Origin: Candidatus Atribacteria bacterium
Lineage (GTDB): Bacteria > Atribacterota > Phoenicimicrobiia > Phoenicimicrobiales > Stramentimicrobiaceae
Reading direction: 5' to 3'
Length of the DNA stretch: 42,440 nt
NCBI GenBank assembly: GCA_029556475.1
Contig: JAKQEP010000122.1
Location: 1 to 42,440, forward strand
Shown here: piece by piece, positions 26,418 to 35,827 of the stretch
Layout of the letters: each line of letters starts with the position of its first letter
How positions within the stretch are numbered: the stretch's first letter is position 1
Program-made: the position numbers and the translations under genes
The notes under the pieces: generated by a model
Databases searched by the model: none
Seen by the model: the letters and a program-made list of their open reading frames with translations, nothing else
What the model was told of the DNA's origin: nothing

Positions 26418-28757
26418 TTATCTAACGGGACAAACACCATTGTCACAGGATTCATCACCAGGATCAAGAGTTATTTCTTCTTTTTCATATTTTGAAATAA
26501 GAGAAGGAATAAAATGAACCATATCTTTAACTCTCTTTTCATATTCCTCTTTACTTATCTCTTCATAGGGCATCTGGGCATAAAAACTGTCATCTAAGGA
26601 GACAAAACTGACCGCCACCACATCATCCCAGTTATTCCACAACCACTCTTCCACTTCCTCCCATTCATTATTTCTAACATGTACAGTAATGGAGGTGTTG
26701 TGGTCTGAATACTCTCTCTGAAATGCCTTATAATTTTCTAATTGCTCAATAGCAGATACATCATTTTTTGTTTTTCCTGGCGGTGCACTACAGGGAAAAG
26801 ATATTACCTTGGTGCGGCAATTTTCCTCAGTCTGACCATTTTCCGGTTTGATATCATAACCGAGCTCTTCACAAACTTTAAGCAGGGGATCTGAAGCATT
26901 AATACGCACTCTTCTAATATAATAGGGTGCATGGGAGTAATGAATGCCGCTTGAAACTGTAGGCAGCTGGGTGACAGTCCCCTCTGGTTTAACAGTGGTG
27001 ACTAGAAGAGGTGGGTTTACTCCTAATTTTTTAGCATAAGAGTCAGCTTCCTGATGTGCCACCTCCTGTAGTTTTTTACGCAGGTGAGATTCTCCTTCAG
27101 AAGAGATGCTGATAGCATTTACCATATCCTGCCATCCTGTCAGGCTACAACCAATCAGTCTGTCTCTTTTGTGTTTGATATCCCATTCATCTAATTCCAG
27201 ATCCAGGAAAGTCATTCGAAAAGCGGCACGAACCGAGAGACGCTGGGCTTCAAACAGTTTTTTCTCATCTAATTTCTCATCCCTAACAAACCCCATCACA
27301 TTTACAGTGGTAAGATTACACATCTGTTCCCGGTCTAATAAGACTTCCATACAGGGGTTGGCTCCCTCCAGGTTCGGTCTTCTGCGGGCTGCTGCCTCTG
27401 CGTTCATAAAACCGGGTTCCCCGCTGTACCGCATCTGTTTGACATGCCAGGAAAGTTTTTCCCGAGTAGGTTTGGAGGTATAGAAAATGCTATTGTTACT
27501 CATTTCACGATAATCAATTTCCTGATTTTTTACCCATTTACCATCAATCTGTTCATAAAGATTGTTTTTAGCATTTAAGATATCCTGGTCATCTGAATCA
27601 AACAATACCACTTCACTGGTTCTCCTCACTCCACCCACCACAACATTCTGGCCAATGATATTGGCAATATCCATACAATCAACAGGCTTTAATTTTTTTA
27701 ACAGTCCGAAACAGTTACTCTTGATAATTTTGTCTATTTTAGAAAACATTCTTTCCAGGCTTTCAAATCCTGAGGCAGTTCCTCCAAAAGTCTTTAATTT
27801 TTCACCTTTGGGTCTTACGTGATCATAATTAAAGATAATAGTATTGATCTGTCTGAATTCTTTGCGGGATAATATGTTTAAATAGAGCTCTAAAGCCTGT
27901 ACCCAACCTTCCTTGCTATCTCCAATAATGATATGGGCAGTACCTTTCTTATAGTCAATGCTGGTTAAGTCCTCCCTTTCTGCTTTAGGAATCGGCGAAT
28001 AGGATTCATGGATTATTTTAATATTGGTTCTTACTTTGGGTAATTTTTGAATATCTTTCTTTAAAATTCTGACTCCCACACCGGCACCAACCATCAGAAG
28101 ATAGAATAAATCCCGGAAAGCGCTGAATCTGTCCAATATTGTAAAGCTACAATTAAAATTAGACATGGGGTATTTTAAGCTAACCTCAGTACCACCAGTC
28201 CACAGTGTTCTGCCCGCCAAAAATTGCCTGAGGTGATAGACATTATCATAGAGAGCCTCTGCTTCCTGTTGAGAAGTTTTAACCAGATTGCAGTTAAATT
28301 CCACTGCCCTTCTAACCGTCTCCCACCAGTATTCCCTCCTCTTTTCCAGGGTAAGCCATCTGGAATAGGTACGATAATAGACAAATTGCCCCAGCTGTGT
28401 AGGGAAAGGGTTGGGCAAGTGCTTATATTGACTTATAAAATCATCAGTCAATAACTTATCATTTTCTCTGGCAATGTCACGCATCTTATCACGCTGTTGA
28501 CGGTAGAGAATATATACTTTTGCCACATCTTTTCTCTCACTGTTCATCAGCTCTGCCTCTACCCTCTCCTGAATATCAGCCACTGTCACACTTTCAAAAC
28601 TTTTCTCTAAATCATTTTCTATTTTTTGAGCAATAGCAGTGGAGAGCTGTTCATCTACTCCCTGAATTGTCTCTCTCATCGCCTGTATAATGGCATTAAC
28701 AATTTTTTTATGGTCAAAATATTGAACTGTATTATTACGTTTGATAACTTTTAGCAT
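26418..28757 (-). CDS. nrdJ: Adenosylcobalamin-dependent ribonucleoside-triphosphate reductase (class II, monomeric)
   Basis: Makes deoxyribonucleotides without oxygen, using a B12 radical. 779 residues from ATG 28757, six bases after AGAGG. Residues ~2-88 are an ATP-cone (MLKVIKRNNTVQYFDHKKIVNAI), giving allosteric control. Catalytic cysteines match the Lactobacillus leichmannii RTPR in spacing: Cys203 in NFNCSF, thiyl Cys469 and Cys480 in NPCMEVLLDREQMCNLT with Glu471, and the tail pair Cys771/Cys776 in CDNGVC (five apart as in Cys731/Cys736). Presence of the enzyme means the cell must make or import cobalamin. Monomeric enzymes of this type usually reduce NTPs. Confidence 0.95.
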   Translation of the reverse strand: MLKVIKRNNTVQYFDHKKIVNAIIQAMRETIQGVDEQLSTAIAQKIENDLEKSFESVTVADIQERVEAELMNSERKDVAKVYILYRQQRDKMRDIARENDKLLTDDFISQYKHLPNPFPTQLGQFVYYRTYSRWLTLEKRREYWWETVRRAVEFNCNLVKTSQQEAEALYDNVYHLRQFLAGRTLWTGGTEVSLKYPMSNFNCSFTILDRFSAFRDLFYLLMVGAGVGVRILKKDIQKLPKVRTNIKIIHESYSPIPKAEREDLTSIDYKKGTAHIIIGDSKEGWVQALELYLNILSRKEFRQINTIIFNYDHVRPKGEKLKTFGGTASGFESLERMFSKIDKIIKSNCFGLLKKLKPVDCMDIANIIGQNVVVGGVRRTSEVVLFDSDDQDILNAKNNLYEQIDGKWVKNQEIDYREMSNNSIFYTSKPTREKLSWHVKQMRYSGEPGFMNAEAAARRRPNLEGANPCMEVLLDREQMCNLTTVNVMGFVRDEKLDEKKLFEAQRLSVRAAFRMTFLDLELDEWDIKHKRDRLIGCSLTGWQDMVNAISISSEGESHLRKKLQEVAHQEADSYAKKLGVNPPLLVTTVKPEGTVTQLPTVSSGIHYSHAPYYIRRVRINASDPLLKVCEELGYDIKPENGQTEENCRTKVISFPCSAPPGKTKNDVSAIEQLENYKAFQREYSDHNTSITVHVRNNEWEEVEEWLWNNWDDVVAVSFVSLDDSFYAQMPYEEISKEEYEKRVKDMVHFIPSLISKYEKEEITLDPGDESCDNGVCPVR

Positions 28758-28828
28758 GAAAAACCTCTTTTTTTCCAATAATTCATCTGTTTTGACAAAT
28801 ATATCTAATCTATATACTATAATTATAT

Positions 28829-28857
28829 AATATATGATTTGTACATAAGCATATCAA
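28829..28857 (-). promoter_or_regulatory. Putative promoter of nrdJ
   Basis: On the minus strand TTGATA (28857-28852), 17 bases, TATATT (28834-28829). The leader to the ATG would be about 65 bases. On the plus strand, a TTGACA at 28792-28797 with TATA-like bases downstream also stands out but faces no gene. Confidence 0.5.
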
Positions 28858-28923
28858 CTTAAAAAAACAATTCTTGTTGATAAGATTTGCAGTTTATTGT
28901 ATTAAAAAGTATAGCATATTTAA

Positions 28924-29072
28924 AGTTTTCAGTTTTTGGTCAAAAACATGGAAAGCATGTCATAATAATAAGCTACTCTGTAATCCATATATCTTTTGCA
29001 TTTATTATAAAAACTAAAAACTATAAACTATAAACTCTTTCACTTATGCCCACATCGTTTTTATCTAAACAC
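28924..29072. repeat. Heptamer-bounded intergenic element 2
   Basis: Left arm: AGTTTTC, AGTTTTT, GGTC (28924-28941). Right arm 29009-29036: AAAAACT twice, ATAAACT twice. The right arm runs into the core CTTTCACTTATGCCCACATCG (29037-29057) and TTTTTATCTAAACAC. The same core occurs at element 3 and in the right-end array. 28858-29137 holds no gene. Confidence 0.6.
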
Positions 29073-29137
29073 TATCAGCTAATTTAATTCTACTATAAAA
29101 ACTATGGAATTTGAATAAATATTCAAATTCAATTTAC

Positions 29138-29821
29138 TTATTTTCGGATGACGATGGTCAGGATTAATAGAACAAATAGGAAAACTCCTATTCTTTGAAT
29201 TGCCTCAATTAAATAAGTAAAGGCAGCATGTCTCAGCACAATTGCCACCAACTTAATTTCTCTCTGGTCAGCCAGGCCGGTCTCCTGTAAGACATTCAAT
29301 GCACGATTACTGGCATTGAATTCCACCGGCAGAGATACCAGAGAAAAAATAACCATACCCACCAACATAAATACTCCAATATAGACTAAAAACACGTTTC
29401 TAAACAATATTCCCCATGCAAAAACAAGAGGACTTGATTGACCCATTAGAGCCAGAGGTTTAACCATTCTGTTTCTCAAATTCATTGGCAGAAAGCCTCT
29501 TTGCTCCTGTACTGCATGTTCTACTTCATGTGAAGTAATACCCAGGGAGGTAATAGAGGATGATTCAATAATATTTTTACAGAAATGGAGTGTTCGATTT
29601 TGAGGGTTATAGTAATTCAACAATCTTTTATTAGTCTGTAATATTGGTATATTCAGTTGATAAAAAGCTAATAAATCCCTGGCAATCTTCATCCCATTTT
29701 TCCCCGTTTTATTGGGAACCTTAAGATAATAATTATAGATTTTTCTCAGTCTCCATTGAACAAGCCATCCTAAAAATACCGGAACAACTAGCAACAAGTA
29801 GACCGGCTGAAAGGTAAGCAT
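29138..29821 (-). CDS. YugP-type membrane zinc metallopeptidase
   Basis: 227 residues. Membrane helix at ~5-22, then the zinc motif HEVEH with His98, Glu99 and His102 in GITSHEVEHAVQEQRG, followed by further hydrophobic segments at ~120-165 and a C-terminal helix. Matches the neutral zinc metallopeptidase family of YugP (Firmicutes and others), whose substrate is unknown. ATG follows AGGTAG. It stands alone, 140 bases from the next gene upstream. Confidence 0.88.
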   Translation of the reverse strand: MLTFQPVYLLLVVPVFLGWLVQWRLRKIYNYYLKVPNKTGKNGMKIARDLLAFYQLNIPILQTNKRLLNYYNPQNRTLHFCKNIIESSSITSLGITSHEVEHAVQEQRGFLPMNLRNRMVKPLALMGQSSPLVFAWGILFRNVFLVYIGVFMLVGMVIFSLVSLPVEFNASNRALNVLQETGLADQREIKLVAIVLRHAAFTYLIEAIQRIGVFLFVLLILTIVIRK

Positions 29822-29961
29822 TAGACTACCTACACCTCTCTTTATAAGTTTAATGAAAAAATTCTGATATTAGTACTGGCTTTTTCTTAATCATTTTTGG
29901 ATAAAAACATAGCACCTGCCACTTTAGAAACCATTTATTAATAACTCAAAATTGGTAAATA

Positions 29962-30585
29962 CTATCCCGGACCCTTCCTGATATTTTGAAACCTTTTATA
30001 GAAAAAGATGATGGTAACAACAGAAGTCATTACAAGGACAAGAAAAAACATCATTCTGTTATCAGAATCGCTGCCCTTTAAAATACCATGAATTGCCGAC
30101 AGAAGAAAAGCCGGATAAAGCAGGTAATGAAAATATTTCCAGTATTTTAATATACTCTTCCTAAAAAGAGCTGTTATTACTGCAAAATAAATTAGATACA
30201 AAGCAGGGCAGCCGGCATTAGTGAGGAAAACATTCCAGGAGTCTAATTTTGGAGAAAATATTGTGATAGTTCCAAAGCTTATTGCGGCAATCACGGGATG
30301 TATACTAATTAGTATTACACTGGCCATTGAGAAAAAATGATGTATCTTCACATAATTTATTCCAAAAATTTTTTTACTCTCTTTTATCAATAAACTTAGG
30401 AGGATTGTAATAAAAAGAGAGGAGAGACCGGCCATACCAACAATACGGCGGATAAATTGTAACAGGTTATCAAATCCGTCTATCAGAACAATGGCAATAG
30501 GAATTAAATAGAGAATAAGAAATAACAGATAGAAAAAAGAACGAATTCTAACCATTTCTTTAATCTGCTTTTCATCTTTTACCAT
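29962..30585 (-). CDS. Ferric-reductase-like transmembrane heme protein
   Basis: 207 residues with about six membrane helices. Histidines at the positions expected for two b hemes are His82/His83 and His96 in one helix pair and His153 and His166 in a later helix (KYFHYLLYPAFLLSAIHGIL). This is the ferric-reductase/MsrQ-like fold. No soluble flavin partner domain is fused, so an electron donor must come from elsewhere. Given the exported MsrAB in this window, a role similar to MsrQ in feeding periplasmic reductases is possible, but that is only an inference. Confidence 0.7.
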   Translation of the reverse strand: MVKDEKQIKEMVRIRSFFYLLFLILYLIPIAIVLIDGFDNLLQFIRRIVGMAGLSSLFITILLSLLIKESKKIFGINYVKIHHFFSMASVILISIHPVIAAISFGTITIFSPKLDSWNVFLTNAGCPALYLIYFAVITALFRKSILKYWKYFHYLLYPAFLLSAIHGILKGSDSDNRMMFFLVLVMTSVVTIIFFYKRFQNIRKGPG

Positions 30586-30723
30586 ACTCTACTCCTTTTA
30601 CTTTTAAAATCACTGAAACATAATAGTTAGTGCCTAACAATTGCAGGGATTTAAAATCTATTAGCAGAAAAAGTATGAACAGATAGTTAGATTAACAGAA
30701 CAATTAGGGTGCTAAATATATAT

Positions 30724-31992
30724 TTAATTTTTTCCAGCAGCACTCTCTCCGGCTAAATAACCGGTACTCCAACATTCTTGTAGATTATATCCCCCTGAAG
30801 GACCATCTAAATTCAGGATTTCTCCGGCAAAAAAAAGATTTTTTATCTTTTTAGAAGCCATAGTATCAGGATTAACCTCTCTTAAAGATACTCCTCCTGA
30901 AGTTACCATTGCCCAGGGGAATCCCAGTAATTCGGTTGGTGTCAACTCCAGTTCTTTTAAGAGATGCACTAATCTCTTTCTTTCCTCTTTGGTAATATAG
31001 TCCACCTTCTTCTCCTCTTCTATAGCAGACAATCTTATAATTACCGGGATAAGGGAGGAAGGTAATATTTTTTGTAAAGAATTTTTAAACATACGTCCTT
31101 TAAATTCTTGAAAATCTCTTTGAATTCTCTCTTCTAACTTTTGAAAATCCAAAGAGGGTTTTAAATCCAGCACTAATTTGACTTCCCCCTTTTTTAGATG
31201 TTGCGCTATACTTTTGCTCATATCCATCACAATTGGTCCGCTAATACCAAAATGGGTAAATAACATCTCGCCAAATCGTTCATCACGCTTTCTCCCTTCC
31301 AGGTACAATTGCAGTGAAACATTCTTTAAAGTCAAGCCCTGTACCTCCTTTACCCATTTTTCAGCTGTTTCCACCGGGTTTAAGGATGGCTCTGGATTAA
31401 TAATGGTATGCCCAAACTTTTCTGCCCAATGGTAACCATCACCGTTTGAACCGGTCTGGGGATAAGATTTACCGCCGGTAGAGAGAATAACTCTTTTTGA
31501 AAATAATTCCCTTCCGGAATAAATTATTCTAAATTTTTCTGAACCATTTTGGATTATCTCTAAATCGCTGACCCTGGAATTACAAAAAAAATTTACTCCC
31601 CCTTCTCTTAAATAACCGGTTAATATCCTAAGCACATCCTGAGCATTCCCTTCTTTTGGAAAAACCCGATTACCGCGCTCTACCTGCCAGGTAAGTCCGC
31701 GAAATTGAAAAAAGTTCAATACTTCTCTCACTCCAAAATGGTCCAGTGCACTATACAGAAAACGCCCCTCTTTGCCAAACTTTTCAGCTAATTTATCTCT
31801 ATCAAATTCATAATGGGTAAAATTACATCGTCCTTTTCCAGTAATCAGCAATTTTTTCCCCAGAGAATCGTTTTTTTCCAACAAGACTACCTTAGCTCCC
31901 AGCTCAGCTGCCCGACCGGCTGAAATCATACCGGCAGGGCCGCCTCCTACCACTGCCACATCATAATTAATCTTCTCTTCTTTCCTCATCAT
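30724..31992 (-). CDS. HI0933-family NAD(P)/FAD-dependent oxidoreductase
   Basis: 422 residues. N-terminal Rossmann motif VAVVGGGPAGMISAGRAAELGAKV, later LLITGKGRCNFTH, VILSTGGKSYPQTGSNGDGY and C-terminal FFAGEILNLDGPSGGYNLQECWSTG. These are the hallmarks of the HI0933/YtfL-like flavoprotein family, one member of which (BaiN) reduces bile acids in gut bacteria; the usual substrate is unknown. It lies 54 bases downstream of the CoA-disulfide-reductase-like gene, probably in one operon. Confidence 0.9.
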   Translation of the reverse strand: MMRKEEKINYDVAVVGGGPAGMISAGRAAELGAKVVLLEKNDSLGKKLLITGKGRCNFTHYEFDRDKLAEKFGKEGRFLYSALDHFGVREVLNFFQFRGLTWQVERGNRVFPKEGNAQDVLRILTGYLREGGVNFFCNSRVSDLEIIQNGSEKFRIIYSGRELFSKRVILSTGGKSYPQTGSNGDGYHWAEKFGHTIINPEPSLNPVETAEKWVKEVQGLTLKNVSLQLYLEGRKRDERFGEMLFTHFGISGPIVMDMSKSIAQHLKKGEVKLVLDLKPSLDFQKLEERIQRDFQEFKGRMFKNSLQKILPSSLIPVIIRLSAIEEEKKVDYITKEERKRLVHLLKELELTPTELLGFPWAMVTSGGVSLREVNPDTMASKKIKNLFFAGEILNLDGPSGGYNLQECWSTGYLAGESAAGKN

Positions 31993-32046
31993 TGTTTATT
32001 GTTGGCTTATATTTAGCGCTTAATCCTTTTCTTTATAAAATTCTCT

Positions 32047-33396
32047 CTAAACACAGCCACTGAGGGGTAGAACAGCTTTGCAGGCTGCATTAACGATAGG
32101 ATAGGCAATAGGTGATGAAGTCAATGCGGGATGGGTGCCCATCTGAAATAAGACAATATCATTGGCTGTCATTCTGTGAGAGATACAGGCACTGATGACA
32201 TTGAGCATTTCACCGGTTGATTTTCCGCCGGAGGCCGCTCCGCCCAGAATGATTCCATTATTTTTACCAAACATCAGTTTTACTTTCAGCATAGTGGAAT
32301 TGGGCATTCCTCCGGGATGAGTATCAGGAGCAGAGGCTTCCCCTATCACAACATTCATTCCATTTGCCTTGGCTGCTCTTTCCGTTAATCCAGCCACACC
32401 AAAGGCCCTGTCATTGATAATTGTGGCAAATACACTTATTACACCGCTGTTATGGTGTACAGGAGAAAACAGGTTGGCACCGGCAATGCGTGCTTCAGCC
32501 GTTGCCACTGATGCCAGCATTACTAATGATGGTTTCCCGTCAAAAAAAGATTCTTTAGTACAACAGTCACCGCAGGCAAATATATCTCTGTCTGTAAATG
32601 TTCTCATAAAACGATCAACCCTGATTCCACCCCTATATCCCAACTCTATACCTGATTCTTCCGCTAATTTGCTATTGGGAACAGTGCCAATTCCCAGTAT
32701 AACTACATCTGCTTTTATCTTTTCTCCACTGGATAATTCTACCTCTTCCACATAATCATTTCCGTGGATTGCAATTACCTGCTCATTTTTATATATTTTA
32801 ACTCCTGCCTCGCCCAATTTTTTCTCTGCATCGTTACAAAATTCATCATCCATTGCTATTCTCAGGCAGTATTCCTGCATCTCAACCACGGTCACTTTGA
32901 CCCCGGGATTTTTCCGGCATTCATCAGCAAATTCTACCCCAATAAATCCTCCCCCTATAATTACCACATTTTTCGCTTCACGAACCTTGTTAAGAACATC
33001 TCTGAGATAATCAAATTCTTTTCTGACAGGAAAGACATTCTTCTTATTAATTCCAGGTATATCAGGTATAATAGGCAAAGAACCGATAGCAAAGACTAAT
33101 TTATCGTATTGAAGTTGTTCCTGACCTTTTAAAGTAACAATTTTTTTCACCCTGTCCACAGAAATTGCCTCACCTTTAATCAACTCAATGGAATTACTTT
33201 CTAGAAGTCCATCCGGAATAACATTATTTTCCGGTCCTCCTACTGTTCCAAAGATATAAGGAATTCCGCAGGGAATAAGAATTGTTCCCTCTTTTCTTAC
33301 TAAAACAACTTTCTTATCAGGATAATGGCGGCGGCAGCTGATTCCTGCGCTAATACCTGATAAACCTCCCAGTATAACTACATCTGCCTTTTTCAT
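32047..33396 (-). CDS. CoA-disulfide reductase / NADH oxidase-type flavoprotein
   Basis: 449 residues. N-terminal FAD-binding GGLSGISAG, then the redox-active Cys43 in LIPCGIPYIFG (the single-cysteine sulfenate or CoA-thiol centre of this subfamily), NAD-binding VVIIGGGFIGVEFADE, and FACGDCC. The C-terminus LPLSGCV replaces the YAPP-type tail of some CoA-disulfide reductases. Members reduce CoA disulfide, polysulfide or O2; which one applies cannot be told. The start has GGAGG upstream. Confidence 0.88.
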   Translation of the reverse strand: MKKADVVILGGLSGISAGISCRRHYPDKKVVLVRKEGTILIPCGIPYIFGTVGGPENNVIPDGLLESNSIELIKGEAISVDRVKKIVTLKGQEQLQYDKLVFAIGSLPIIPDIPGINKKNVFPVRKEFDYLRDVLNKVREAKNVVIIGGGFIGVEFADECRKNPGVKVTVVEMQEYCLRIAMDDEFCNDAEKKLGEAGVKIYKNEQVIAIHGNDYVEEVELSSGEKIKADVVILGIGTVPNSKLAEESGIELGYRGGIRVDRFMRTFTDRDIFACGDCCTKESFFDGKPSLVMLASVATAEARIAGANLFSPVHHNSGVISVFATIINDRAFGVAGLTERAAKANGMNVVIGEASAPDTHPGGMPNSTMLKVKLMFGKNNGIILGGAASGGKSTGEMLNVISACISHRMTANDIVLFQMGTHPALTSSPIAYPIVNAACKAVLPLSGCV

Positions 33397-33540
33397 AACG
33401 CTATTTCCTCCTTATACATAAGAATAATATTTAATTTTTTCTTTTTCCTAATATTTTACCATTTAATTTCTTTATCTGCTAAAAACTCTCTCTATTTTTA
33501 TAAATCTTTTCCATTACTACTAATTAACAATTATTATAAA

Positions 33541-34749
33541 CTAACTTCGAAAAATTACACTCTCTCTGTTGAACAATTTTACTGTTCCAAAAAGTGCTAG
33601 CAGGGCAATTCCGATATTACTTATCAGAGTAGCTGTGATATGGTTCCAATCAATGGTTCCCATTAATAATTCCTTAAAGACAAAACTGTTATTTAAAATT
33701 GGTATAAAAAAGAGCGGTTGGGCTAATTCTATTCCTTGACTTAAAGAAATCATACCCAGAAATATTGCTACCATATAAATAGGAGTGGTATAAGAAGAAG
33801 CCTCTCGGCTATTGCGGGCAAAAATTCCTATCAGGATAAGTATGGCACTGGCAAATCCTACCAGAGGTGCCAGAATAAGCAGAAATAATAGGAATAGGGT
33901 AAAAGAAAAATGTACATTTATTATGGATACCTCTCCCAATAAATAAGCAGGAACAAGAAAAGCAATGCTGAGCCCTACCATCCCTAAAAGCATACTTATA
34001 GCTGAAATAACCATTACCGAGAAATATTTCCCTGATACAATTTCCAGACGGCTGAGCTGGCTGACCAGTAAAGTAGCCAAAGTACCTCTTTCCTTCTCTC
34101 CGGCAGTAATATCCACTGCGGTATGCATAGCACCTACAAAAATAAGTATGATAACTAAATAGGGTAAGATTGAGCCGAGCATAAAGCCAATTTTTTTCTC
34201 TTCCGGAGCTATATCCAGCCATTGCTCCCGGAATGGTTCTAAAAAATCGCTATTGAGGCCTATCTTATTCAGCCTTTCCTCAATTATTTTTCTGCGAAAA
34301 GCATCTATCAATAGACTTACCCTTTTTTTAGCAACTAAGGAATTTTGCGCTGTAGAATCATAGTGCATATTAAGAGAGAGGGGAATTATTTTGTTATTCT
34401 CTCTATAATCTCTCTCGATCTCAATTTGTTCAGGAATATCTATAGTTAGTTGAATATTATCCGCTACAAGCTTATCATCTAAATTATTCTCGGAATGAAT
34501 TATTGTTATATTTTTATCCTTCTTTAATATTTCAATCAATTCCGGTGAATTTTCTGCCCCGGTTATACTGATAAGAGAAGGAATATTTTCTGAATTTCTC
34601 TGGCCTATTACCGAAAAATAACCTATACCTAGAAAAAGAAGAGGGTAGAAGATGAGAGGTACAACAATCATACTGATTAATGTTCTACGGTCACGGATGG
34701 CACCCTGTATCTCTTTTTTAAATACCAGGCTTATATTTTTTCGATTCAT
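33541..34749 (-). CDS. ABC-2 type (NatB-like) transport permease
   Basis: 402 residues. N-terminal helix (TLISMIVVPLIFYPLLFL), a ~150-residue extracytoplasmic loop, and about five helices from residue ~185 on, with the phrase DITAGEKERGTLATLLVSQLSRLEIVSGK that marks this family. It forms the membrane half of an exporter with the preceding ATPase, whose stop codon it overlaps (ATGA). NatAB exports Na+ in Bacillus; the actual substrate here is not determined, though a Na+ role would be consistent with a Na+-linked ATPase. Confidence 0.88.
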   Translation of the reverse strand: MNRKNISLVFKKEIQGAIRDRRTLISMIVVPLIFYPLLFLGIGYFSVIGQRNSENIPSLISITGAENSPELIEILKKDKNITIIHSENNLDDKLVADNIQLTIDIPEQIEIERDYRENNKIIPLSLNMHYDSTAQNSLVAKKRVSLLIDAFRRKIIEERLNKIGLNSDFLEPFREQWLDIAPEEKKIGFMLGSILPYLVIILIFVGAMHTAVDITAGEKERGTLATLLVSQLSRLEIVSGKYFSVMVISAISMLLGMVGLSIAFLVPAYLLGEVSIINVHFSFTLFLLFLLILAPLVGFASAILILIGIFARNSREASSYTTPIYMVAIFLGMISLSQGIELAQPLFFIPILNNSFVFKELLMGTIDWNHITATLISNIGIALLALFGTVKLFNRESVIFRS

Positions 34750-35495
34750 ACCTCCCCCTCCGCTTTAACTTTGACCAGTTTAAAAAATATCTCTTCCAAA
34801 TCCTGTTCCTGAAACTTTGCCTGTAGTTCTGCCAGGGTGCCTGAGGAAAGTATTTTACCTTTATGGATAATAGCAATTTCATCACATAGTTTCTCCGCCT
34901 CTGCCATCTGATGGGTGGAGAAAATAATACATTTCCCCTGATTCCTGAATTCCTTAATATAGTTGACTACCACTCTGGCAGTTATAACATCCAGTCCTGC
35001 TGTTGGTTCATCTAAGATTAAAATGGGGGGATTATGAATAATGGCCCGGGCAATAGATAACTTCTGTTTCATACCAGTGGAAAGTTTGTCAACCCTGACA
35101 TCCTTAAAACTTTCCATATCTAAAATTTTAAAAATATCACTCATTCTGGTACTGATTAATTTTTCAGATAAACCATTGATTCTACCAAAGAAGAGTATGG
35201 TCTCTCTCGGGGTAAAACGGTCGTACAACCCAGTTTCCCCGGAAAGAAAACCTATGCTCTGTCTCACTTTATGGGCTTCTTTTACCACCTGATAGCCGTT
35301 AACCAGAGCCTCTCCTGCGGTCGGCTTCATCATGGTGGCCAGAATACGCAAGGTGGTGGTCTTGCCTGCCCCGTTAGGTCCTAATAAGCCAAAGATCTGG
35401 CTTTTGAGGCAATGAAAATTAATATCATTAACCGCCTCAATTTTACCCCCTTTTTTATCGAAAAATTCTTTCTTTAAATGGTGAACTTTAATCAA
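34746..35495 (-). CDS. ABC transporter ATP-binding protein (NatA-like)
   Basis: 249 residues. Walker A GPNGAGKTT, signature LSTGMKQKLSIARA, Walker B ILILDEPTAGLD, and the switch FSTHQMAEAEKLCDE. Pairs with the next gene, which it overlaps by four bases. The start codon is TTG, six bases after AAGGG. It lies at the right end of heptamer element 3. Confidence 0.93.
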   Translation of the reverse strand: MIKVHHLKKEFFDKKGGKIEAVNDINFHCLKSQIFGLLGPNGAGKTTTLRILATMMKPTAGEALVNGYQVVKEAHKVRQSIGFLSGETGLYDRFTPRETILFFGRINGLSEKLISTRMSDIFKILDMESFKDVRVDKLSTGMKQKLSIARAIIHNPPILILDEPTAGLDVITARVVVNYIKEFRNQGKCIIFSTHQMAEAEKLCDEIAIIHKGKILSSGTLAELQAKFQEQDLEEIFFKLVKVKAEGEV

Positions 35496-35532
35496 GAAAA
35501 GCCCTTTCTTTTATAATAGTCGTTAGTAATAA

Positions 35533-35788
35533 AGTTTATTGTTTTTAGTTAATGGTTTTTAGTAAAGAATTTTTAATTAAAAATAATGCTTCTAACCAGT
35601 ATAACCTGAATTTATTCTTTGTTAATAATTTTCAACTTTAAACTGTGAACCTTACTTTTTTGTCATTGCGAACCTGCCTCTTAGCTTTAGCTAAGGGCAG
35701 GTGTGGCAATCACATTCACTTATACCCACACTCTTTATTATTATATTTTGACTAAAAACGTAAAAATATAAACAATGAACTAAAAACC
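35533..35788. repeat. Heptamer-bounded intergenic element 3 with embedded hairpin repeat
   Basis: Left arm 35533-35563: AGTTTAT, TGTTTTT, AGTTAAT, GGTTTTT, AGT. An inner block 35631-35651 has TTCAACT, TTAAACT, GTGAACC. The right arm 35754-35788 has AAAAACG, TAAAAAT, ATAAACA, ATGAACT, AAAAACC. Between them are a hairpin repeat (35662-35712) and the core CACTTATACCCACACTC (35717-35733). This occupies almost all of the 332 bases between natA and the DUF355 gene; no gene lies here. Confidence 0.6.
35662..35712. repeat. Dispersed palindromic repeat (GTCATTGCGAAC...GTGTGGCAATC), copy 1
   Basis: Flanks GTCATTGCGAAC and GTGTGGCAATC surround a strong hairpin at 35673-35701 (CCTGCC and GGCAGG, TTAGCT and AGCTAA, one bulged base). 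Flanks match the copy at 41912-41950. This is the widespread short repeat whose translation is often misannotated as small proteins with CHCEERSDEAI-type sequence. Confidence 0.75.
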
Positions 35789-35827
35789 ATATACTCACAG
35801 TTCTTATAATATAATATGCAAAAATTT

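Noticed and set aside
28792-28823. TTGACA with TATAAT on the plus strand
   Set aside because: The spacer is 20 bases for the perfect -10, and no plus-strand gene follows; the opposite-strand promoter for nrdJ overlaps and explains the AT-rich bases.
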